DNA of 64,000 nucleotides, taken from NCBI GenBank assembly GCA_036702975.1, contig DATNPX010000019.1:20818-84817 (forward strand). Direction: 5' to 3'. Numbering within the stretch: the stretch's first letter is position 1; each line of letters opens with the position of its first letter. This document shows, piece by piece, positions 25,131-31,439 of this stretch. Both the position numbers and the translations under genes were made by a program. This DNA comes from DATNPX01 sp036702975. GTDB taxonomy: Bacteria > Cyanobacteriota > Vampirovibrionia > Obscuribacterales > Obscuribacteraceae. The notes beneath the pieces are model-generated. The model had not been told where the DNA came from and made no database searches. It was given only the letters and a program-made list of their open reading frames with translations.

Positions 25131-26025
25131 TTTGCTGTTTTTGTCGCCTCATTTTGATGATGTCGTACTTAGCTGCGCTGCGCGGTTGATACGAGAACGG
25201 AAAGCTGGCAGGACTATTTTAATAGCAACTCTTTTTAGTGAAGCGGACCGCACTGAAATGGTATCGAATGAGGTGCGCAAGAAAGAAGATAACGAGGCAA
25301 TGAAGATTTTCGGAACGGATCATATATGGCTTGGGTTTACTGATGCGCCTTGGAGATCTTTGTCGTACAGTAATTTTTCGAAACTAGTTTCCGTCCCTGC
25401 ACCTGGGGACTTTGAATTTCAAGCAGCAGTAGCGGCAGGCGTGCGCAGATTGTGGGACAAGATACGACCGGCTAAGGTATTTTTGCCTTTGGCGGTCGGC
25501 GAGCATATTGACCATCGTCTGACATACCAGTCGAGGCACATACTACAGCCGGAAAATTGTATTGAGTTTTACGAGGATCGTCCTTATTGTTTTTTGAACG
25601 GTATAGTCGAAGCTCGTCTAGCTCTTGCCGGAGCAAGAATTAGACACGCCGGTTTCCACCATCGACTTCCGCATGATTTGAAGGTGCTCGGGCAAATGAT
25701 TAGAGATTTTGAGAATGTGACTATCTTCAAAAACGCCTTGAATAATCCACGTGTCAGATTTTTCTGGGCGCTTGAGATGGCAAGGCGTCTAAAAAACACT
25801 GATGTAGATGGCCCGACTCTAGAGTCGCATTTGATAACTGCTGATGACGATGAACTAAATACCATAATTGCTGGAGTGGCAGCTTACCGGTCTCAAATAG
25901 GGGGACTGTATGGAGATATGCAGAATTTCCAGAATGAATCGAACGAGTATATGCGTAAACTCAATACCACAGCCCCATATACTGAGCGATTTTGGAAAAC
26001 AATCAAGGTAAGCTCAAAAAAGTAA
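25117..26025 (+). CDS. PIG-L/LmbE-family deacetylase
   Basis: 302 residues from the ATG at 25117, GAGGAG seven bases upstream. The metal site is visible as LSPHFDDVVLS (the PHPDD motif, with Phe for Pro) and GEHIDHR (HxxH). Such zinc enzymes remove acetyl groups from N-acetylglucosamine-type sugars or related amides. Overlap with the glycosyltransferase upstream suggests a shared glycan or glycolipid pathway, similar to the glycosyltransferase/deacetylase pairs of mycothiol or bacillithiol synthesis; that role is inference. No signal peptide. Confidence 0.85.
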   Translation: MKQYDLLFLSPHFDDVVLSCAARLIRERKAGRTILIATLFSEADRTEMVSNEVRKKEDNEAMKIFGTDHIWLGFTDAPWRSLSYSNFSKLVSVPAPGDFEFQAAVAAGVRRLWDKIRPAKVFLPLAVGEHIDHRLTYQSRHILQPENCIEFYEDRPYCFLNGIVEARLALAGARIRHAGFHHRLPHDLKVLGQMIRDFENVTIFKNALNNPRVRFFWALEMARRLKNTDVDGPTLESHLITADDDELNTIIAGVAAYRSQIGGLYGDMQNFQNESNEYMRKLNTTAPYTERFWKTIKVSSKK

Positions 26026-26076
26026 GCTGAAAAAACAATCAAGGTAGCTGAAAAAATCGTGTCTAGCGAATAGGCT

Positions 26077-26298
26077 CTAAGGTGGATGACCTTGCATTGT
26101 TGCTCCCTCGGCTCCGATTTTCAGCCCTTGCGTACCTGTGGACGGGCTTCCATTTAAATTGGTGGCGTGTTGCTGACTGAAAAAAACAATGCTCATAAGT
26201 ATGAGGACTACAGCAACGATCAACAAACGTGCCGCGCGTGACCTTTCAAGATTTTCTATCTCGACAGGCTCAGTCGGTTTTCGAGTTGCCATTTTCAC
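26077..26298 (-). CDS. Small single-pass membrane protein
   Basis: 73 residues with one transmembrane helix at about 24-42 (LLIVAVVLILMSIVFFS), a charged N terminus (ENLERSRAAR) and a Gly-rich tail. The GTG at 26298 is chosen because AGGTGA lies seven bases upstream; an ATG two codons later is possible. No family recognised. It sits between the PIG-L gene (convergent) and a small stress-type gene. Confidence 0.5.
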   Translation of the reverse strand: MKMATRKPTEPVEIENLERSRAARLLIVAVVLILMSIVFFSQQHATNLNGSPSTGTQGLKIGAEGATMQGHPP

Positions 26299-26406
26299 AA
26301 TGATGTCACCTGAATACTTTTTTTCTTATGACGTCTTTTTAGGATGTTGTTTTATGACCTTCTTTTATAGACTCCTCGGGTTTATGGACCGGCCTCGAAT
26401 CCTTGG

Positions 26407-26658
26407 CTAAGCTGCATGCACGGCTCTTGCAAGTTCGGCGCGCCCCATCTTGGAACGACCTTTGATTCCTTTTCTTTTGGCGATCTCGTAGAGCTCTTTT
26501 CTAGTTTTCGGCTCACTACCACCTTCGCGATTTCTTTTGGCGACTGCGGCTGCTTGTTTCCCTAAGGCAGTTCTGGTTGCCTTTGGCAAGTGAGCGATTG
26601 TTCGTTTTTTCTTCGCCGCTGCAATCGCCTTCTTTATTCCTGGATTTTGGCTTCCCAT
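26407..26658 (-). CDS. Small basic protein with Rho-N/DUF7218-like C terminus
   Basis: 83 residues from the ATG at 26658 (GAGGTG six bases upstream). N-terminal part is Lys/Ala-rich (GIKKAIAAAKKKRTIAHLPK); the C-terminal part TRKELYEIAKRKGIKGRSKM followed by GRAELARAV is the small helical fold shared by Rho N-terminal and DUF7218 proteins, which bind nucleic acid. Probably a nucleoid- or RNA-associated stress protein; function is inferred from fold only. Lies just downstream of the heat-shock operon and may be read from it. Confidence 0.6.
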   Translation of the reverse strand: MGSQNPGIKKAIAAAKKKRTIAHLPKATRTALGKQAAAVAKRNREGGSEPKTRKELYEIAKRKGIKGRSKMGRAELARAVHAA

Positions 26659-26744
26659 CTGTGGCACCTCATGTTGCGCTAAGACGTACATGACGCCCTG
26701 ATCTTCATCGGAGTTCCTCTGTTCTGTGCTTGAATATGTAAATG

Positions 26745-27461
26745 TTACTCTCGGCGAATCGTGAGCTTCTTGCCTTCATTTTGAGCTGCCTGATTCTTCG
26801 GAACAATAATTGTAAGCACTCCGTTTTTCAGACTGGCCTGCGCATTTTCACTCTGCACTTTGCACGGCAGCGAGATTGTTCGTTCGAAGGTACCATAACA
26901 GCGCTCGCTTACGCGGAGGGATTTGTCAGTTTTTGACTGACTAACTTCGTTCTTCTTTTCACCTTTAATGGTCACCGAATCGTCATTTACAGTCACATCC
27001 AGGTTGTTCTCGTCGATGCCTGGAACCTCGGCCGATATCCTTATTTCGCTGCCCTGATCGCTTGTATCCAGGCGCGGAATATATGCTGCCATACCCGCCG
27101 GAATGTCCCAATTCCTATCAAGGTCCGGCACCAAACCGTTGAAGTTTCTCAGCATCCAATTTACATCAGGAGCGTTTTGCGCTTCAAATATGTCTGAGGG
27201 AAAACCTAAACGAGACGCGGATGCGCGCATTCTATTTATTGCAGTCTCAAGATCCGAAAAGTTTTGAGCGTTTTTGCTCGTTCCGGCGTGCACATGAATT
27301 CGCATCTCAGAGTCGGCCTTGCGAGAGTCGACCTTGGGTGCGCTTTGCGCTTGTGCGCGCAGCATTTGTCCACCGGTGAATCCAAGTGCTAAGCCGAGTA
27401 AGAGTGTCAGAAGCACTGTCTTACGTTTGGCAAAGCGTGATAAATCAAGAGTCGGTTTCAT
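26745..27461 (-). CDS. Exported or anchored small heat-shock protein (Hsp20)
   Basis: 238 residues from the ATG at 27461 (AAGGAG upstream). Residues 14-38 form a signal or anchor helix (TVLLTLLLGLALGFTGGQ). The long region 40-135 is unusual for Hsp20. The alpha-crystallin domain begins IRISAEVPGIDENNLDV, continues with CYGTFERTISLP and ends ASLKNGVLTIIVPK. It is the third gene of the heat-shock operon and resembles the exported form at 7696, though longer. Probably a periplasmic or membrane-tied holding chaperone. Confidence 0.87.
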   Translation of the reverse strand: MKPTLDLSRFAKRKTVLLTLLLGLALGFTGGQMLRAQAQSAPKVDSRKADSEMRIHVHAGTSKNAQNFSDLETAINRMRASASRLGFPSDIFEAQNAPDVNWMLRNFNGLVPDLDRNWDIPAGMAAYIPRLDTSDQGSEIRISAEVPGIDENNLDVTVNDDSVTIKGEKKNEVSQSKTDKSLRVSERCYGTFERTISLPCKVQSENAQASLKNGVLTIIVPKNQAAQNEGKKLTIRRE

Positions 27462-27546
27462 AGACATTCTCCTTTCAGGTTAAATGACCGGACCAGATAT
27501 GCTTGACTGGTTACTTTTTTCAACGTGGCAACTTATCGTGCCGGAG

Positions 27547-27954
27547 CTATTCCGCCTGTACTGTGATTTTTCTCGGTAAGGCTCGCTTGCTTTTCGGCAG
27601 TACTAATTTGAGTACGCCGTTTTTTACGGATGCTTGGATACCTTCTCGATCAATTTCATTCGATAGCGCAAAAACACGTTTGTAGCTGCCAACACCATAT
27701 TCGGCATAACTCAAACTGTAGCCGGGAAATTGAGGCTGCTCGGCATGACCGTAGATGGTTAAGATGTTCTGCTCTAGGGTGATATCGACTGCATCCTGCT
27801 TTACACCAGGCATATCCGCCAATAAGACGAGTTGTTCCTTTGATTCATAGATATCCGTAATCGGAGTGTAAAGCTTATTTGGCCTTGTCTGCTCAGCAGC
27901 AGACTCCTGAGTTGAGACTTCCTGCTTGTTCATTTCAATTAGATCGCTTGCCAT
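27547..27954 (-). CDS. Small heat-shock protein (Hsp20), divergent
   Basis: 135 residues; AAGGAGG precedes the ATG. Short N-terminal arm, then alpha-crystallin strands LVLLADMPGVKQDAVDITLE, YGVGSYKRVFALS and ASVKNGVLKLVLPK. The middle PQFPGYSLSYAEYG replaces the usual charged loop, a feature of the HspC-like subgroup. No C-terminal I-x-I motif is obvious, so oligomerisation may differ. Second gene of the operon, between the first hsp20 (27 bp gap) and the exported one. Confidence 0.9.
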   Translation of the reverse strand: MASDLIEMNKQEVSTQESAAEQTRPNKLYTPITDIYESKEQLVLLADMPGVKQDAVDITLEQNILTIYGHAEQPQFPGYSLSYAEYGVGSYKRVFALSNEIDREGIQASVKNGVLKLVLPKSKRALPRKITVQAE

Positions 27955-27981
27955 GACAAACCTCCTTTATTGTTCGAGAAA

Positions 27982-28428
27982 CTAAGATTCTGACACCACG
28001 CTTATCCGGCGTGGCTTTGCGGCTTCAGAGCGCGGCAGTGTGATCTGCAGAACACCGTTGCTGAACTTTGCCTGCACCTGATCTGCGTGCACAGCAAAGG
28101 GAAGCTGCAATGAGCGACTAAACTGTCCGACACTCCGTTCTTGCCGATGACATGATTCTCCTTCTTGCAGTGCTTCTCGCTTTCGAGAACCTCTTATAGT
28201 GAGTGTGTCGTTAACTAATGAAATGTCGACATCGCTTGGATCGATGCCCGGGATTTCGGTGCGCACGATAGCACCGTTTTCGGAAGTCCAAACATTGATA
28301 AGAGGAAATTCGGCCGGTGTCTCAATCGGGGCACTGGTTGAGAGCAGTCGATTGAGCGAGTTCTGAAGCCGCTGCATGTCCTTCAGCGAGCCAAATAAAT
28401 CGTTGTCAGCAAGTCTCTGAATCAACAT
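27982..28428 (-). CDS. Small heat-shock protein (Hsp20), first gene of operon
   Basis: 148 residues; AAGGAGG nine bases before the ATG. N-terminal arm with LFGSLKDMQRLQNSLNRLL, then alpha-crystallin strands VRTEIPGIDPSDVDISLV, SVGQFSRSLQLP and AKFSNGVLQITLPR. Resembles archaeal/bacterial Hsp16-type proteins. Leads a three-gene chaperone operon whose upstream region carries the inverted repeat at 28521-28542, a likely control site. Confidence 0.93.
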   Translation of the reverse strand: MLIQRLADNDLFGSLKDMQRLQNSLNRLLSTSAPIETPAEFPLINVWTSENGAIVRTEIPGIDPSDVDISLVNDTLTIRGSRKREALQEGESCHRQERSVGQFSRSLQLPFAVHADQVQAKFSNGVLQITLPRSEAAKPRRISVVSES

Positions 28429-28520
28429 AATCTACGCCTCCTTAATACGAGCCAAACGTTGGAAGGGAGATCAGGTTTAATGGTCGATATAGACCTGATC
28501 CACTCTGAATCTGAGGTCCA

Positions 28521-28542
28521 TGATGAGTGGTATCACTCATCA
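28521..28542. promoter_or_regulatory. Inverted repeat upstream of the heat-shock operon
   Basis: TGATGAGTG (28521-28529) and CACTCATCA (28534-28542) form perfect 9-bp arms around GTAT, 93 bp before the first start codon. It is not the CIRCE sequence of HrcA (TTAGCACTC-N9-GAGTGCTAA). One arm recurs at 9033-9040 in front of the other hsp20 unit. Confidence 0.55.
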
Positions 28543-28751
28543 GTCTACAGCTTGAGTAACACACACTGAATAATCTACTTAGAGCAGTGAGGTTGGTTGT
28601 CACTTTGCACGATTTTTTAAACTTTTATTGGTGCGCTACCGAAGTATATGCCGCTGATTTGTTTCGCGAAACCCATGCAATGGATGCTCGAGAAGTCATC
28701 CCTGTTAACTATACGGGGATTCTAAGTGAAATGTTAAAACGTTGCGCTTGG

Positions 28752-28945
28752 GAAAAATTTTTGCTATAAAAGGTTACGGAAGGTTCAATTTCCCTTTCGT
28801 TATGTTTAGCCCAAATTCTGCTGTATGGAGGGTTTGCGCGGTTGACGATAACAAAAGTCGAATAGTCCTATGAATGTAAAATCCCCGGCACGCCACGCCG
28901 GCAAAATAAGCAAAAAGGCAGCCTCAGGCGCTCTGAGGCTGCCTG
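28752..28945 (+). ncRNA. Candidate structured RNA, copy B of the duplicated non-coding element
   Basis: Aligns with 5178-5370. Conserved pieces: TTTTTGCTAT, CGGAAGGTTCA, CAAATTCTGC, GGAGGGTTTG, the small hairpin CCGGC (28885-28889)/GCCGG (28897-28901) and the terminal stem GGCAGCCTCAG/CTGAGGCTGCC at 28917-28943, identical in both copies while its loop differs (GCGCT here, ACTCT there). A 60-codon plus-strand frame at 28587-28769 overlaps the start but has no counterpart in copy A and is not called. Upstream neighbour is the heat-shock operon (divergent); function unknown. Confidence 0.6.
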
Positions 28946-28995
28946 GCTGAATGATCACCGTCAAAGATGTCTTCAATCTTTGACATTGTCATTTT

Positions 28996-29041
28996 GATGG
29001 ATATTTCCCTTAACTGGCTTGATAGCCGGCTCTCAGCTATT
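28996..29041 (+). ncRNA. Second conserved block of element copy B
   Basis: Matches 5430-5475: ATTTCCCTT, then GGCTTGATAGCC as a short hairpin and GGCTCTCAGCTA. It overlaps the last codons of the opposing SDR gene. The gap from the terminal hairpin is 53 bp here and 62 bp in copy A, and the gap sequences differ, so the two blocks are conserved separately. Confidence 0.4.
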
Positions 29042-29911
29042 TACGATTACACCACCATTTGGGTGAATTATTTGCCCGGAGATATATGAAGCATCGTCTG
29101 ATGCGAGAAACACATAAGCTGGCGCCACTTCATTGGGTTGCCCCGGGCGTTTCATGGGCACATTTTTGCCAAACTCTTGCACGTGTTTTTCGTCAAAAGT
29201 CGCGGGTATGAGCGGCGTCCAAATCGGCCCGGGTGCTACTGCATTGACACGAATCTCTTTTTCAATCAGCTGTTGAGAGAGAGATCTTGTGAAGGCTACA
29301 ATCGCGCCCTTCGTGGACGAGTAATCCAACAGATGATCGTTGCCTTTGTACGCAGTAACCGAGGTGGTGTTAATTATGGTGCTGCCAGATTTCATGTGGG
29401 CCACTGCTGCTTTTACAAAATAAAACATCGAGAAGATATTGGTGCGAAAAGTCTTTTCGAGTTGTTCGGTGGGAATTTCCTCTATAGATTCCTTTTGATG
29501 CTGCTCGGCTGTATTGTTAACGAGGATGTCAAAACGTCCAAATTTCTCGACCACCTTATCTACGCATTCTTTACAAAAGCTTTCATCACCGACATCGCCT
29601 TGCAAACTTAGACACTTACGCCCCTCATTCTCTATCAGCGCTTGAGTCTTTCGTGCATCCTCGTTCTCTTCTAAATAGACGATTGCTATGTGCGCTCCTT
29701 CGCGCGCAAAGGCAATTGCCACGGCGCGGCCGATACCACTGTCTCCACCAGTGATTAAGGCAATTTTGTTGTGCAGTCTGTTCGCACCCGCGAACTTTGG
29801 CATAAACTCTGGTTCGGGAGTCATTTTGTGTTCGATACCAGGCTGCTTAGATTGCTTCTGTGGTGGCATTGATTTTGGAGCTTCGTTTTTTTCCGTATGT
29901 CCTGTAGTCAT
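29033..29911 (-). CDS. SDR oxidoreductase of the YghA/general-stress-protein type
   Basis: 292 residues from the ATG at 29911; the 11 residues before it in the frame lack a ribosome site. Classical short-chain dehydrogenase with a 40-residue N-terminal extension (PPQKQSKQPGIEHKMTPEPE) typical of YghA, YdaD and GSP39. NAD-binding motif ITGGDSGIGRA; NNTAE; catalytic Ser in TTSVTAYKG, Tyr and Lys in YSSTKGA. These stress-induced enzymes reduce aldehydes or sugars. It follows a zinc alcohol dehydrogenase gene on the same strand (49 bp gap), suggesting an aldehyde-handling operon. Confidence 0.9.
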   Translation of the reverse strand: MTTGHTEKNEAPKSMPPQKQSKQPGIEHKMTPEPEFMPKFAGANRLHNKIALITGGDSGIGRAVAIAFAREGAHIAIVYLEENEDARKTQALIENEGRKCLSLQGDVGDESFCKECVDKVVEKFGRFDILVNNTAEQHQKESIEEIPTEQLEKTFRTNIFSMFYFVKAAVAHMKSGSTIINTTSVTAYKGNDHLLDYSSTKGAIVAFTRSLSQQLIEKEIRVNAVAPGPIWTPLIPATFDEKHVQEFGKNVPMKRPGQPNEVAPAYVFLASDDASYISGQIIHPNGGVIVNS

Positions 29912-29960
29912 TTTTATTCTCACAAATATTTGTATTAAGTTCATTCGAGTCGGGCTTATC

Positions 29961-31136
29961 CTAAGCCGCTTTCGGGGTGATCACACACTTTATGCAACCA
30001 TTCCTTTTCTCCGCAAACATTTTGTAGGCTTCAGCAGTCTGGTCTAAAGTAATGTCGTGTGAAATGACAAACTCTGGATCGATTTCTCCATGCTCAATGA
30101 GCTCAAGCAGAGGCTTCAGATATTTCTGCACATGCGTTTGTCCCATCTTGAAAGTCAAACCTTTGGCAAACGCTACTCCCAGTGGAAAGCGGTCGACGAA
30201 TCCTAAATAAACGCCAGGGATGGAAACGACACCACCGTTTTTGCACAGTTTAATCATTTGACGCAATGCATGAGTGCGATCTAGTTCAACACGGATCATT
30301 TGTAGTGCATTGTCAAACATAGCATCGGCAGTATGACCATGGGCTTCAAGCCCAACGGCATCAATACAAGCGTCTGGTCCGTGTCCTTGGGTTAACTTTG
30401 GCAATTCTAGATCAATGTCAACCGTTTCGTAATTGAGCGGTATGGCACCCCAGCGCTCAGCCATTGCTAACCGTTCTGGAAAGCGGTCGATAGCGATGAC
30501 TTTTCCAGCCCCTAGCATAAGTGCACTCTTTATAGCGAACTGTCCTACCGGCCCGCATCCCCAGACTGCGACTGTTTGACCGTTTTTGATCGAGCAATTT
30601 TCAGCAGCCATATATCCTGTAGGGAATATGTCGGACAGAAAAAGAGCATGACGTTCTGTTATTCCATCCGGCAATACGAGAGCGCCGACGTCGGCGAAAG
30701 GTACTCGCACGTACTCCGCTTGCCCACCAGCGTAACCGCCGTAGAGATGCGAATAGCCGAACAAACCTGCGGAGCTGTAGCCTGTCAATTTGGACAGCTC
30801 CTCTGCATCAGGATTAGTTGTTTCGCACAACGAGAACTTCTCTTGCTGACAGAAAAGGCACTTACCACATGCGATCACAAACGGAATCACCACGCGGTCA
30901 TGTTTTTTAACACGCTTAACTTCCGGCCCTACATCGACAACCACTCCCGCGAACTCATGCCCAAGTACATCGCCTGGTTTCATCATCGGCGCATAACCGT
31001 CGTACAAATGAAGATCGGAGCCGCAAATAGCGGAGCTTGTGATTTCAACTATGATATCGGTAGGCTCCGTCAATTTAGGATCTGGGACCGATTCCACTCT
31101 TACGTCTTTTTTGCCGTGCCATACTAGCGCTTTCAT
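29961..31136 (-). CDS. Zinc-dependent alcohol dehydrogenase, formaldehyde-dehydrogenase-like
   Basis: 391 residues from the ATG at 31136 (GAGGAGG upstream). Zinc ligands Cys38, His60, Glu61 (SSAICGSDLH, LGHEFAG) and structural Cys90, 93, 96, 104. Rossmann motif VWGCGPVGQFA. Segments SDIFPTGYMAAEN and DACIDAVGLEAHG show it is a close relative of the gene at 14341, including the insertion typical of the glutathione-independent group. Probably first gene of an operon with the SDR. Oxidation or reduction of toxic aldehydes under stress is the likely role, by family and context. Confidence 0.92.
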   Translation of the reverse strand: MKALVWHGKKDVRVESVPDPKLTEPTDIIVEITSSAICGSDLHLYDGYAPMMKPGDVLGHEFAGVVVDVGPEVKRVKKHDRVVIPFVIACGKCLFCQQEKFSLCETTNPDAEELSKLTGYSSAGLFGYSHLYGGYAGGQAEYVRVPFADVGALVLPDGITERHALFLSDIFPTGYMAAENCSIKNGQTVAVWGCGPVGQFAIKSALMLGAGKVIAIDRFPERLAMAERWGAIPLNYETVDIDLELPKLTQGHGPDACIDAVGLEAHGHTADAMFDNALQMIRVELDRTHALRQMIKLCKNGGVVSIPGVYLGFVDRFPLGVAFAKGLTFKMGQTHVQKYLKPLLELIEHGEIDPEFVISHDITLDQTAEAYKMFAEKRNGCIKCVITPKAA

Positions 31137-31439
31137 GTCTTTCCTCCTCTGACTTCCGAAGAGATGACAGCGCAGCGTAATCGAAGTTCCTCTCAGCAGC
31201 ATTTTTTTGTTATCGCATGGCTATCGTACATTTGCGAAACGCGAACGGTCAGATGGCATAAGCCTCAGTCATTTAGTTGGCACGCCGCGAGAGCCCGGGA
31301 ACCACTAAGCTTTTGACTCGTCGGCTATTTAGGTCATAAAACTATTCGTATACAGAGGGGCGAGTCGAGTCGAGTATAGATCTGAGCTGCTCTTTTGAAT
31401 CAACATAGGCAGCATGAAATATGTGACATTGAGGAAGTT
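31137..31439. other. Divergent promoter region, alcohol dehydrogenase / ligD
   Basis: 303 bp without a gene. It must hold the promoters of both flanking genes. A GAGTC triplication near 31362-31375 is the only repeat seen. Confidence 0.4.

Noticed and set aside
28587..28769. 60-codon plus-strand frame before element copy B
   Set aside because: No ribosome site, not conserved in copy A, partly inside the conserved RNA block.
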